Assembly (NCBI GenBank): GCA_025357545.1
Contig: JANXPB010000202.1
Location: forward strand, 1-48,688
Direction: 5' to 3'
DNA length: 48,688 nucleotides
Origin: Holophagaceae bacterium
GTDB taxonomy: Bacteria; Acidobacteriota; Holophagae; Holophagales; Holophagaceae
Within the stretch, counting starts at the first letter, position 1; every line of letters starts with the position of its first letter. This document shows, in pieces, positions 1-8,255 of this stretch. A program made the translations under genes and the position numbers. The notes under the pieces were generated by a model that saw nothing but the letters and a program-made list of their open reading frames with translations, was not told the origin of the DNA and made no database searches.

Positions 1-49
1 TCCAGATCAGCACGGCCGAGAGGCCTGTCAGATGGGCAAGCGATTCCAT
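1..49 (-). CDS. 5' end of a truncated gene, possible membrane protein
   Basis: An ATG at 49-47 on the minus strand opens a frame that runs off the left edge after 16 codons (MESLAHLTGLSAVLIW). A GGAAG purine tract lies about 8 bases upstream of the ATG. The hydrophobic run LTGLSAVLIW would suit a first membrane segment. It is co-directional with and downstream of glnS. Too little is visible to assign a family, and it could be a chance frame. Confidence 0.35.
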   Translation of the reverse strand, partial: MESLAHLTGLSAVLIW

Positions 50-179
50 GCAAGGCTTCCGCTGGTGGGAGGAAAATCCCTTTTGAGACCTTAGCAGGGC
101 TGAGGGCGGGGCTCCAGGGAGCAGTCCAGGGGCCGCAGTCACAATTATTCGTGGTAGGAGCTGGCGCGAAAGCCTGTCG

Positions 180-1883
180 CTAACCCTTCTCCCCGACTTT
201 GGCCCAGGAATCCTTCAAGGCCACGGTGCGGTTGAAGACCAGCGCCCCGGGCTGGCTGTCCCGATCCACACAGAAGTACCCCAGGCGCTCGAACTGGAAG
301 CGGTCGCCAGTGTTCGCGGCGGCCAGGCTGGCTTCGAGTTTCGCGCCAGGAAGGACTTCCAGGGAATGCGGATTCAAGGTATCACGCCAGTCGCCGCCTT
401 CTGCGATGTCCATGGGATTTTCGGCCGTGAAGAGGCGGTCGTAGAGGCGCATTTCGGCGGTGACCGCGTGGGCGGCCGAAACCCAGTGCAGGGTGCCCTT
501 CACCTTGCGGCCGTCCGGTGCGTCCCCGCCCAGGCTCGCGGGATCCCAGGCGCAGCGCAGTTCCACCACCTGGCCCATGGCGTCCTTGATGACTTCCTCG
601 CAGCGGATGAGGCAGGCGCCCTTCAGCCGCACTTCAGCGCCGGGGGCCAGCCGGAACCATTTCTTCGGCGGGATTTCCTCGAAATCCTCCCGTTCGATGA
701 AGATCTCACGGGTGAGCTGGAGTTTCCGGGTGCCATGGCTGGTGTCGGGGTGGTTGGCCACTTCCAATTCGAAAACCTCCCCTTCCCCCATGTTGGTGAG
801 GATGACTTTCAGAGGCCGGAGCACCGCCATCCTGCGTAGAGCGGACTTCTCCAGGTCCTCACGGATGGCGAATTCCAGCAGGCCCACATCCGAGATGCTG
901 TCGCGCTTGGCCACGCCCACCCGCTCGGCGAAGTTCCGCAGAGAGGCCGGAGTGAAGCCCCGGCGGCGCAGGCCGCAGATGGTGGGCATGCGGGGATCGT
1001 CCCAATGCTGGACATGGCCCTCCTTCACCAATTCCAGCAGGCGGCGCTTGCTCATGACCGTATAGGTGAGGTTGAGCCGCGCGAATTCGATCTGCCGGGG
1101 GAGCGGGCGTCGGAAGAATTTCCCCTCCGCGTCCTGCTCCAGGAACCAGCCGTAGAGCGGTCGGTGGTCCTCGAATTCCAGGGTGCAGATGGAGTGGGTG
1201 ATGGCCTCCAGCGCATCCGACACGCCATGGGCGTAATCGTAGAGCGGGTAGATGAGCCAGGCGTCGCCAGTGCGGTGGTGGTGGGCCCGGCGGATGCGAT
1301 ACATGAGCGGGTCCCGCAGGTTCATGTTGCCGCTCTGCATGTCGATCCTGGCGCGCAGCACCCTGGCTCCGTCGGCGAATTCCCCGGCCCTCATGCGGCG
1401 GAGGAGGTCCAGGTTCTCCCCGGGCGTCCGATTGCGGTAGGGGCTGTCCTTGCCGGGCGTGTGGAAGTTGCCGCGGTAGTCCCGGATCTCCGCTTCGCTG
1501 AGGTCGCAGACATAGGCCTTGCCCTGCTGGACCAGGTATTCGGCGTAGTCGTAGAGCTGCTGGAAATAGTCCGAGGCGAAGAACTCATTCACCCACTTGA
1601 AGCCCAGCCACTCCACGTCCTCACGGATGGAATCCACATATTCCACATCTTCTTTCACGGGATTCGTGTCGTCGAAGCGCAGGTTCGTGGCGCCGTCGTA
1701 CCTCAGGCCCAAGCCGAAATTCAGGCAGATGGATTTGGCGTGGCCGATGTGGAGGTAGCCGTTGGGTTCCGGCGGAAAGCGCGTAAGCACACGGCCCCCG
1801 TGCTTCTCCGTCACGCGGTCGGCCTCGATGATGTCCTCGATGAAGTTGAGCGAGCGGGATTCGGGGGCTTCAGGCATGCGCAT
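180..1883 (-). CDS. glnS: Glutaminyl-tRNA synthetase (GlnRS)
   Basis: Charges tRNA-Gln with glutamine using ATP; cytoplasmic class I synthetase. The protein has the GlnRS form of the class I signature, PPEPNGYLHIGH (HIGH at residues 45-48), and the KMSKS-type loop VMSKR at about 277-280, followed by the C-terminal anticodon-binding beta-barrels. At about 567 residues it is close to the E. coli enzyme. Three starts are possible (GTG 1886, ATG 1883, ATG 1877); none has a clear Shine-Dalgarno (SD) sequence, and ATG 1883 is taken as a compromise. It lies 30 bp downstream of gltX on the same strand and is probably cotranscribed. A dedicated GlnRS means tRNA-Gln need not be charged through GluRS plus GatCAB, although GatCAB could still serve tRNA-Asn; this cannot be judged from the window. 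Confidence 0.96.
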   Translation of the reverse strand: MRMPEAPESRSLNFIEDIIEADRVTEKHGGRVLTRFPPEPNGYLHIGHAKSICLNFGLGLRYDGATNLRFDDTNPVKEDVEYVDSIREDVEWLGFKWVNEFFASDYFQQLYDYAEYLVQQGKAYVCDLSEAEIRDYRGNFHTPGKDSPYRNRTPGENLDLLRRMRAGEFADGARVLRARIDMQSGNMNLRDPLMYRIRRAHHHRTGDAWLIYPLYDYAHGVSDALEAITHSICTLEFEDHRPLYGWFLEQDAEGKFFRRPLPRQIEFARLNLTYTVMSKRRLLELVKEGHVQHWDDPRMPTICGLRRRGFTPASLRNFAERVGVAKRDSISDVGLLEFAIREDLEKSALRRMAVLRPLKVILTNMGEGEVFELEVANHPDTSHGTRKLQLTREIFIEREDFEEIPPKKWFRLAPGAEVRLKGACLIRCEEVIKDAMGQVVELRCAWDPASLGGDAPDGRKVKGTLHWVSAAHAVTAEMRLYDRLFTAENPMDIAEGGDWRDTLNPHSLEVLPGAKLEASLAAANTGDRFQFERLGYFCVDRDSQPGALVFNRTVALKDSWAKVGEKG

Positions 1884-1913
1884 CACCAGTCATGAAAGGG
1901 AATCGCCTAACAA

Positions 1914-3392
1914 TTACAGCCACTTCGAAATCCGGGCCACCACTTCATCCCGACCCAGCAGCATCAGCGTGTCGAAGATAGGCGGGCTGACGGGTTTGCC
2001 GCAGAGGGCCACCCGCAGGGCCTGGGCCAGGTCCTTGAGCTTGAGGCTGTGCGCTTCAAGAATCGCGTTGAACCCGGCCTCCAGCCCGTCGTGGCTGTAG
2101 TCGGTGAGAACGCAGAGGTCCGCCAACGCGGGCTTCACGGCGCCGGTGAGGAATTTCGCGGCGGCAGCCTCGTCGAAGGCGGTCGGTGCCGCCCACACGA
2201 AGTCCAGGAAGCCCGCCATCTCCACGAGCGACTTGCCCTTCTGGGTGCACTGGATGGCCTTGGCCTTCCAGTCGTCAGATTTCCCCCCCCAGGCTTCCGG
2301 CAGGAAAGGGCGGAAGTGGGGCTCGATCTCCTGCCAGGTGGCCCGCTGGATGAGCTTCTGGTTCATCCAGTTGAGCTTGTCCATGTCGAAGCGGGCGGGG
2401 CTCTTCTGGATGTCGCCGAGATCGAAAAGTTCGATCATCTGCACGTCCGTGAGCAGTTCTTCTGCCGCCGTGTCGATGGCGCGGCCGTCGATCTTGGGGG
2501 TCCAGGAAAGCCGCGCCAGGGCCAGGCGGACAGCCGAGGGCAGGAAGCCCATCTGCTGGTACTCGGTGATGCTGGTGGCCCCGTGGCGCTTGCTCAGCTT
2601 GGCGCCGTCCTTGCCCAGGATCATGGGCACATGGGCGAAGGCGGGGGTTTCATAACCCATGGCGTGGTAGAGGGCGATCTGCTTGGGTGTGTTGGCCACG
2701 TGGTCGTCGCCGCGGATGACGTGGCTCACTGCCATGTCCGTGTCGTCCACCACCACGCAGAAATTGTAGGTGGGGGTGCCGACCTTTTCGCCTGCCGCGG
2801 CGGTGCGGGCGATGATCCAGTCGTCCAGGCTGGTGGCGGGGAAGCGCAGCTCCCCTTTGATGAGGTCCCGCAGGACGATGTCCCCCTGCTCGAGCCAGGG
2901 CTCCGGCCCCACGGGCATCTTCAGGCGGATGGCGGCGGGCTGAGTGTCGTCGTGGCCGGCCTCGCGGCAGCGGCGGTCGTACTGGAAGATTTTCCCGGCC
3001 TTGTCTGCCGCAGCCCGACGTTCGTCCAGTTCCTCCTTGGTGCAGCGGCAGCGGTAGGCCTTGCCTTCGTCGAGCAGGCTCTGGATGGCCGGCTTGTAGT
3101 GGCTGTCCATGCGCTGCATCTGGCGGTAGGGACCATGGGGGCCCACCCATTGGGCCGGATCGCCCACCACGGGGCCCTCATCCCAGAGCAGGCCGCACCA
3201 TGCCATGCCTTCTTCAATAATGCGGATATTGTCGTCGGTGCTGCGGGTGAGGTCCGTGTCCTCCACCCTCAGGATGAAGGTGCCGCCGTGCTTTTTGGCG
3301 AAGAGCCAGCAGAACAGCGCGGTCCTGACCCCGCCAATATGGAGCATCCCGGTAGGTGAAGGCGCGAAACGTGTGACGACAGGGCGGGACAT
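1914..3392 (-). CDS. gltX: Glutamyl-tRNA synthetase (GluRS)
   Basis: Attaches glutamate to tRNA-Glu, for translation and possibly as substrate for tetrapyrrole synthesis by the C5 route. Typical class I GluRS of 492 residues: RFAPSPTGMLHIGG near the N-terminus (HIGG at 18-21) and KLSKRHG at 265-271. Catalytic Rossmann domain is followed by a helical anticodon-binding domain. The ATG at 3392 is preceded by a GAGG purine tract. First gene of a minus-strand pair with glnS. GlnRS evolved from a GluRS, so the two are paralogues, but the FAPSPTG versus FPPEPNG motifs separate them clearly. Confidence 0.97.
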   Translation of the reverse strand: MSRPVVTRFAPSPTGMLHIGGVRTALFCWLFAKKHGGTFILRVEDTDLTRSTDDNIRIIEEGMAWCGLLWDEGPVVGDPAQWVGPHGPYRQMQRMDSHYKPAIQSLLDEGKAYRCRCTKEELDERRAAADKAGKIFQYDRRCREAGHDDTQPAAIRLKMPVGPEPWLEQGDIVLRDLIKGELRFPATSLDDWIIARTAAAGEKVGTPTYNFCVVVDDTDMAVSHVIRGDDHVANTPKQIALYHAMGYETPAFAHVPMILGKDGAKLSKRHGATSITEYQQMGFLPSAVRLALARLSWTPKIDGRAIDTAAEELLTDVQMIELFDLGDIQKSPARFDMDKLNWMNQKLIQRATWQEIEPHFRPFLPEAWGGKSDDWKAKAIQCTQKGKSLVEMAGFLDFVWAAPTAFDEAAAAKFLTGAVKPALADLCVLTDYSHDGLEAGFNAILEAHSLKLKDLAQALRVALCGKPVSPPIFDTLMLLGRDEVVARISKWL

Positions 3393-3437
3393 AGAGGCCT
3401 CAAGCGCAAACCTCCAGTGTGCCCGAAGGCGGGGTAG

Positions 3438-3504
3438 GCGCGAGGGTTGAGCACATGGACCGGGCCAGAACTCTATCTCAGCCCTCGTACCTCAACCCTC
3501 GTAC
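3438..3504. repeat. Tandem 14-bp repeat with an inverted third copy
   Basis: In the gap between gltX and the MglA-like gene, CTCAGCCCTCGTAC (3477-3490) is followed directly by CTCAACCCTCGTAC (3491-3504), 13 of 14 bases identical. An inverted copy GCGCGAGGGTTGAG (3438-3451) matches the complement at 12 of 14 positions, giving an 11-bp perfect inverted pair (3441-3451 with 3491-3501). It may form a hairpin ending the upstream minus-strand transcript, or be an operator for gltX. No T-run follows it, so a rho-independent terminator is not established. Confidence 0.5.
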
Positions 3505-3511
3505 CGCGGAG

Positions 3512-4417
3512 CTACTTCAGATACAGCTTCAGCCGGATCTCCACGGGGGAGTCGCCGCTGAAGAGGCTCTTGTCCAGCACCACTGGGACCTCCACCATGC
3601 TGACGTTAGGGGTGTGCGGCGCCGGGGGGGCATGGGGAGCCACGGGAGCCGAATCACCAGGCAAGCCGCCGCTCATGGTGGCGATGGGCGCATCCTCCAG
3701 CTCTTCGATCATTTCTCCGGCGGAGAGTTCCTCCACTTCCAAGGGCTTGGATTCCTCCTTCGGCAGTGGCGCGGGCTGGGGCGGGGCCGCCGTCAGGGCC
3801 GCCAAAGCCGGAGCCTCCACCACACCCCCGCCGTATTTCTCCGCCAGGTATTTCAAGACCAGCTTGGCCACACCGGAGAGGGTCTCGCGCACCCCTTCCC
3901 CCTTCATGGCGCAGGCCTCGTAGGTGGGCACATGGAAGCGGTTGATTTCCTTATCGAGGGTGGCCACGGGCAGGGCGTTGGGGGTGTCCCTTTTGTTCCA
4001 TTGGATGACGTGGGGGATCTTCTCCAGGTCCGTGCCCTGGTCCTTCAGATTCTCGATGAGATTCTGGAAACTCTCCTTGTTGGTCTCCAGCGCCGGCGCC
4101 TGGGAATCCGCCACGAACACGACTGCGTCGGCGCCCCGCAGCACTAGCTTTCGGGTGGCGTCGTAAAAGACCTGGCCGGGCACTGTATAGAGCTGGATGC
4201 GCGTCTTCATGCCGCGGATGGTGCCCAGCTCGATGGGCAGGAAGTCGAAGAACAGGGTACGGTCCGTCTGGGTGGCCAGGCTGAGCATCTTGCCCCGGCC
4301 GTCGCCGGGGAGCGAATCGTAGATCTGTTGAAGATTCGTGGTCTTTCCGCAGAGGCCCGGGCCGTAGTAGACGATCTTGGCGGTGAGCTCTTTGGTGGCC
4401 GCATTGAAGAGGACCAT
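3512..4417 (-). CDS. MglA-like small Ras-family GTPase with long C-terminal tail
   Basis: Predicted GTP-binding switch protein of the bacterial MglA/Arf-like family, which sets cell polarity and motility in myxobacteria. Residues 1-195 hold the G domain: P-loop GPGLCGKTT (19-27), the MglA-type G3 motif TVPGQ (78-82) and G4 NKRD (141-144). Residues 197-301 are an extension absent from canonical MglA (about 195 residues): alanine/proline-rich, then acidic (EVEELSAGEMIEELEDAP), then proline-rich, ending in a basic LKLYLK. GGAGG lies just before the ATG. It is divergent from the FHA-RDD gene and has no MglB partner beside it; a second, canonical MglA with MglB is at 29.5-30.6 kb. The tail may recruit partners; its function is unknown. 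Confidence 0.9.
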   Translation of the reverse strand: MVLFNAATKELTAKIVYYGPGLCGKTTNLQQIYDSLPGDGRGKMLSLATQTDRTLFFDFLPIELGTIRGMKTRIQLYTVPGQVFYDATRKLVLRGADAVVFVADSQAPALETNKESFQNLIENLKDQGTDLEKIPHVIQWNKRDTPNALPVATLDKEINRFHVPTYEACAMKGEGVRETLSGVAKLVLKYLAEKYGGGVVEAPALAALTAAPPQPAPLPKEESKPLEVEELSAGEMIEELEDAPIATMSGGLPGDSAPVAPHAPPAPHTPNVSMVEVPVVLDKSLFSGDSPVEIRLKLYLK

Positions 4418-4536
4418 GCTGCCTCCGGTTGGGGATGGTTCCGCAAGAGTGGGTCAGGATATGGGCTGTGGTCAAGTATTTGGGGCTGGTTCCAGGCCAG
4501 AGCACCCCTTTCACTCGGAGAATTCCCCCTTCCCCT

Positions 4537-4565
4537 TTGCATCCCGGCGGCGGCCCCACTACACT
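4537..4565 (+). promoter_or_regulatory. Sigma-70-like promoter of the FHA-RDD cluster
   Basis: TTGCAT (4537-4542) and TACACT (4560-4565) are separated by exactly 17 bp, 32 bp before the ATG of the FHA-RDD gene. Each box matches the TTGACA/TATAAT consensus at 4 of 6 positions. Predicted by eye only. Confidence 0.45.
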
Positions 4566-4597
4566 TCACCATCAATCCAGGCTTTTCCGAGGGCATC

Positions 4598-5734
4598 ATG
4601 GCCAAACTACTGGTGCACGAAAGTGCGGGGGTTCGTGAATTCGAACTCGTGGACAACGAGATCCATATCGGGCGCGAGCTGGACAATACGCTGCGCTTGG
4701 CGGACCCGAGCATCTCCCGCCACCACTGCGTGATCCGCCTGACGGGCAATGGCTACGAGGTCCAGGATCTGCAGAGCAGCAATGGCGTGCTGCTGAACGG
4801 CAGCCGAGTCCAGACTTCACCGTTGCGGGATGGCGACCGGGTGACCCTGGGCCAGATCCAGATCACCTTCACGGATCCCGCCGAACAGAACGCCACGGTG
4901 GCGGTGCAGCGCCTGGAGCAAGCTACCGGCACCGTGCGCATGAGCCCCGACCAGATGGCCCACATCCACGGCACCACGGGCCTGCCGCCCTCGGTGCCCC
5001 CGGGCCCGCCCACCAACCCCACCCCGGTCCTTGCCGCACCGGCCCCTTCCCCCACCGCGACTTCGCCCGCCCCCATGGCCCCCATGCCCGAAGCCCGGGC
5101 CCCGGAATTCGGCCATTTCACGGATCCCGGTGCCGTGGCTCGGCCCGCTTCCGCCCCAGCCATGCGGGCTGCTCCGTCCGGTCCGCCCGCATCATCCGCT
5201 CAATCCGCCCGTCCCCTCCCCACCGGCGCGCCGGTCACCGCGGCGCAGGCATCGGGCTTCCTGGCCAAGTTCCTGCCACCCATCCCCGACGATGCCCAGC
5301 CCACCGGCGAGCGCGGAGATTTCGTGACGCGGCTCATCGCGGCTTTCATCGATGGGGCCGTCATGGTCCCCGTCATGATCGTCATGTTCATCTTTTCATT
5401 TGTCGTAGGGTTGGTGGCCAGCAAGGTGCCTGCCTTGGGGATGCTCGCAGGGTGCCTGGGAGCGGTGCTCTACCTGGCGGCAATGCTCGGTTATTTCGTT
5501 TTCATGGCCCGGTGCATTTCCCGCAACGGTGCCACCATCGGCAAGAAGATGATGAAACTGCGCGTGGTGCCCGAGAACGATCCCTACGGCCGCCTCAGCT
5601 TTGGTCAGGCCATCATCCGCCAGCTCTGCCACTTCCTTAATTTCACCATCGGCTACCTCCTGATCTTCGGAGCCGAGCGCAAGGCCGTCCACGACATGAT
5701 CACCAAGACCATCGTCATCAAGGTGGATCGATAA
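4598..5734 (+). CDS. FHA domain-RDD domain membrane protein
   Basis: A 378-residue fusion. Residues 1-95 form a forkhead-associated domain, which binds phosphothreonine peptides: GR at 25-26, SRHH at 40-43 and SNG at 61-63 are the conserved phosphopeptide-binding residues. Residues about 100-220 are a proline/alanine-rich linker. From about 220 to the end is an RDD-family membrane domain with the eponymous R and D in RLIAAFID, hydrophobic segments around MVPVMIVMFIFSFVVGLV and GCLGAVLYLAAMLGYFVF, and a late D in HDMITKT. The start at 4598 is chosen because FHA homology begins there and GAGGG precedes it; the open frame extends further upstream without support. It could couple Ser/Thr phosphorylation to a membrane process. 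No kinase gene is adjacent. Confidence 0.88.
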   Translation: MAKLLVHESAGVREFELVDNEIHIGRELDNTLRLADPSISRHHCVIRLTGNGYEVQDLQSSNGVLLNGSRVQTSPLRDGDRVTLGQIQITFTDPAEQNATVAVQRLEQATGTVRMSPDQMAHIHGTTGLPPSVPPGPPTNPTPVLAAPAPSPTATSPAPMAPMPEARAPEFGHFTDPGAVARPASAPAMRAAPSGPPASSAQSARPLPTGAPVTAAQASGFLAKFLPPIPDDAQPTGERGDFVTRLIAAFIDGAVMVPVMIVMFIFSFVVGLVASKVPALGMLAGCLGAVLYLAAMLGYFVFMARCISRNGATIGKKMMKLRVVPENDPYGRLSFGQAIIRQLCHFLNFTIGYLLIFGAERKAVHDMITKTIVIKVDR

Positions 5735-5779
5735 CCAAACCCCCCGGGCGCCCGCGCGCCCTTCACCGGAGGCATTCCC

Positions 5780-6223
5780 ATGCTTGATCAGTATCTACCG
5801 CCCATCCCCGACGACGCAGTGCCCACCGGGGAGCGCGGGGACCTCGTTCCGAGACTAGTTGCCACGCTGATCGACGTGGTGCCTTCCATTGTCATCTCCA
5901 TCGCTTTCATGGTGATGTCGATCATTCCGTTCCTGGGGTGCATCCTGCTGCCCCTCAATCTCCTGGTGCAGCTAGGCTACTGGTTCTTCTTCGTCCCATA
6001 CTGCGTCTCCAAGAACGGCGCTTCCATCGGCAAAAAGATGCAGAAGCTGCGGGTGGTTCCATTGGGCGAGCCCGCCGGACGCATCGGCATGGGCCCCGCC
6101 ATCATTCGGCAATTCGGCAACCTGTTCGCCTTGAACCTCATCATGCTCGCCATCAAAGGCGAGGAACGCATCAGCATGAGCGACATGCTGGCCAAGACCG
6201 AAGTCATCAAGGTCGACCGGTAG
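5780..6223 (+). CDS. RDD family membrane protein
   Basis: A 147-residue integral membrane protein of the RDD family (function largely unknown; some members act in ion transport). It is a stand-alone paralogue of the RDD half of the preceding gene: both share LPPIPDDAxPTGERGD, the R...D motif (RLVATLID), SKNGASIGKKMxKLRVVP and the ending VIKVDR. Two or three hydrophobic segments are visible (VPSIVISIAFMVMSIIPFL; ILLPLNLLVQLGYWFFFV). GGAGG precedes the ATG, 45 bp after the FHA-RDD stop, so an operon is likely. The similarity suggests tandem duplication followed by FHA gain, or loss of the N-terminal domain. Confidence 0.88.
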   Translation: MLDQYLPPIPDDAVPTGERGDLVPRLVATLIDVVPSIVISIAFMVMSIIPFLGCILLPLNLLVQLGYWFFFVPYCVSKNGASIGKKMQKLRVVPLGEPAGRIGMGPAIIRQFGNLFALNLIMLAIKGEERISMSDMLAKTEVIKVDR

Positions 6224-6241
6224 CACCCGGCAGGAGATTCT

Positions 6242-6655
6242 ATGAACTATGAACCAGACGGTACCCGCGCCGCAGCCATGGACCAGCTCAAAGGGCCAGC
6301 CATCGGCCTGATGGTGACTGCGGGGATCGGGGCGGCCTTCCAGATCCTGGGCCTCGCCCTGAATCTCATGGGCGCGGGCATGGGCGCCTTGGCCAGAGGC
6401 AGTCAGGGCATGCCCAGCATGATGTCCGGAGGCATCGGCGCCGTGTTCAACGTCATCGGCCTGGTCATGTCCGTCGTGGTGTTCATGGGTGCCTCCAAGA
6501 TGAAGAATGCCGAAAGCTATGGCTTCGCCATGGCCGCCGCCATCATCGCCATGATCCCCTGCCTCGGCCCCTGCTGCCTGTTGGGCCTGCCCCTGGGCAT
6601 CTGGGCCCTGGTCGTGCTCATGAAGCCTGAGGTCAAAGCCGCCTTCAACGCTTGA
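6242..6655 (+). CDS. Small integral membrane protein, unknown function
   Basis: A 137-residue protein with about four hydrophobic stretches: IGLMVTAGIGAAFQILGLAL, a methionine/glycine-rich segment, GAVFNVIGLVMSVVVFMGAS, and AAAIIAMIPCLGPCC running into LLGLPLGIWALVVLM. The pattern resembles short membrane proteins often found beside RDD or YIP1-like genes, but no family is claimed. It begins 18 bp after the RDD gene with AGGAG upstream, and is clearly part of the same cluster. Confidence 0.8.
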   Translation: MNYEPDGTRAAAMDQLKGPAIGLMVTAGIGAAFQILGLALNLMGAGMGALARGSQGMPSMMSGGIGAVFNVIGLVMSVVVFMGASKMKNAESYGFAMAAAIIAMIPCLGPCCLLGLPLGIWALVVLMKPEVKAAFNA

Positions 6656-6656
6656 C

Positions 6657-7139
6657 GTGAGTCAACCACTTCACCTACGCACCGACGGGAAGGTCCTTGC
6701 TCCCGACGGTGCGGTGTTTTTTTCACTGGCCTGCCTCGCGCTGTTGCTGACCAGCCGGCTGCTGCCCCCCGGCGGGATTCCCGGTGTGGACTTGTGCGCC
6801 TTCCATGCGGCCACGGGCCTGCCCTGCCCGGGTTGCGGCCTCACCCGGGCCTTCTGCGCCCTGTCCCGGGGCCAATTCCTGGACGCCTGGACGCTCCACC
6901 CTTTCGCCTTTCCACTCTATGCCGCGACCCTGGGCGGCGTGGCGGCTCCGTTGGTGGCCCGCCGCTGCCCGGGTTTCGGCGCCACCGCGTCTCCAAGGAC
7001 CCTCCAAGCCCTGGCTCTCGCCCTGGCGGCGGGTCTGCTGCTCTTCGGGGCCTGGCGGGCAGGGCGGGAATGGCGTCAGCTACACGCGCCGGCCACGGTG
7101 TCCACGATGGCCGCCACGACCTCGCCGCAAGGGCGCTGA
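6657..7139 (+). CDS. DUF2752 membrane protein
   Basis: A 160-residue membrane protein whose central motif GLPCPGCGLTRAF is the hallmark of DUF2752 (CPxCGxTRA), a small membrane family of unknown function. Hydrophobic segments: AVFFSLACLALLLTS, HPFAFPLYAATLGGVAAPLV and ALALALAAGLLLFGA. The start is GTG at 6657, one base after the preceding stop, so translation is probably coupled. Last gene of the FHA-RDD cluster. The paired cysteines could bind metal or be redox active, which is inference. It converges with the guanylyltransferase gene; a 7-bp inverted repeat (GTAAGGA 7162-7168 / TCCTTAC 7182-7188) lies between and over the latter's stop. Confidence 0.85.
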   Translation: MSQPLHLRTDGKVLAPDGAVFFSLACLALLLTSRLLPPGGIPGVDLCAFHAATGLPCPGCGLTRAFCALSRGQFLDAWTLHPFAFPLYAATLGGVAAPLVARRCPGFGATASPRTLQALALALAAGLLLFGAWRAGREWRQLHAPATVSTMAATTSPQGR

Positions 7140-7184
7140 AGGTCCCAGGGGCTTCGGTTCCGTAAGGAGCGCCCCACCTCTTCC

Positions 7185-8255
7185 TTACAGCAGCTCTGCC
7201 CGGCCCTCTAGCTTCAAACGCTCTACAATTTTTTTCACCGATTGGGCCTGGTCCCGATGGCAGATGAGCAGGGCGTCAGGCTCGTCCACCACGATGAGGT
7301 CCCGCACGCCGCTGAGGGCGATGAGGCGGCCCCCGCCGAACACGGCGCTGTCTTTCACATCCACCAGCACCACGTCGCCCACGGCGACATTGCCGTTGGC
7401 ATCGGTCGGATGGAACTGGGTAGCCGAAGGCCAGGAGCCCACGTCCGACCACCGGAACCGCGTTTCCACCAGGGCGACGTTCCGGGCCTTTTCCATGAGC
7501 GCCACGTCGATGGCCACCTGGGGCAGACGGCCATAGGCTTCGCCGAGGCTCGCGGGATCAGAGCCCGCTGCCATCCATTCATCAAGGGGCCCGAGCACCT
7601 CAGCGCAGTGCGCTGCCAGGCCGTTCCGCAGGTCCTTAAGAGTCCATACGAACATGCCGGCATTCCAGTAGTGGCGGCCCGACTCCAGGTACTGGAGGGC
7701 AAGCTCCGCCGGTGGTTTCTCCCGGAAGGCCAGGACCTTCCGCACCGGCCCCGATCCGGGTTCCGCTGGTTGGGCTTCGATGTATCCGTAGCCCGTCTCG
7801 GGATAGGTGGGGCGGATGCCGAAGACCACGAGCTCGTGAGTGTCGGAAGCGTGGCGCACCGCCACCTCCACATCCTCCATGAACAGGTCCGGGTCGCCGA
7901 TCCAGTGGTCGGCGCTGAGCACCACCATCACGCCATCCGGCACGCGCCGCTCGATTTCGACCAGGCTCAAGGCCAAGCAGGGCGCGGTGTTGCGACCCTC
8001 CGGCTCCACCAGGACATTTTCTGAAGGGAGTTCGGGAAGCATGCGGCGCGTGGCTTCCGCCAGTTCTTCCGTGGTGACCACGAAAATGTGCTCCGGCGCG
8101 AAGTGGCCATCCAGACGATGCACCGTCTGATGCAGCAGCGTCTCGCTCCCGGCGATGGCCAGGAGCTGCTTCGGGCGCGCCGACCGGGACCGCGGCCAGA
8201 ACCGCGTGCCCTTTCCGCCAGCCATCACGACCGCGACTTTCGGACCGGGCTTCAT
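7185..8255 (-). CDS. manC: Mannose-1-phosphate guanylyltransferase
   Basis: Makes GDP-mannose from mannose-1-phosphate and GTP for surface polysaccharides. The N-terminus carries the nucleotidyltransferase signature AGGKGTRFWP (12-21) followed by SARPKQ; further in, EPEGRNTAPC, LSADHWI and YWNAGMFVW are typical of this family. At 356 residues it is the short, monofunctional form lacking a phosphomannose isomerase domain. The start ATG 8255 overlaps the pfkA stop in ATGA, so translation is coupled; a longer upstream frame exists but begins inside pfkA. Some homologues prefer other sugar-1-phosphates, so the exact sugar is inferred. Confidence 0.92.
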   Translation of the reverse strand: MKPGPKVAVVMAGGKGTRFWPRSRSARPKQLLAIAGSETLLHQTVHRLDGHFAPEHIFVVTTEELAEATRRMLPELPSENVLVEPEGRNTAPCLALSLVEIERRVPDGVMVVLSADHWIGDPDLFMEDVEVAVRHASDTHELVVFGIRPTYPETGYGYIEAQPAEPGSGPVRKVLAFREKPPAELALQYLESGRHYWNAGMFVWTLKDLRNGLAAHCAEVLGPLDEWMAAGSDPASLGEAYGRLPQVAIDVALMEKARNVALVETRFRWSDVGSWPSATQFHPTDANGNVAVGDVVLVDVKDSAVFGGGRLIALSGVRDLIVVDEPDALLICHRDQAQSVKKIVERLKLEGRAELL

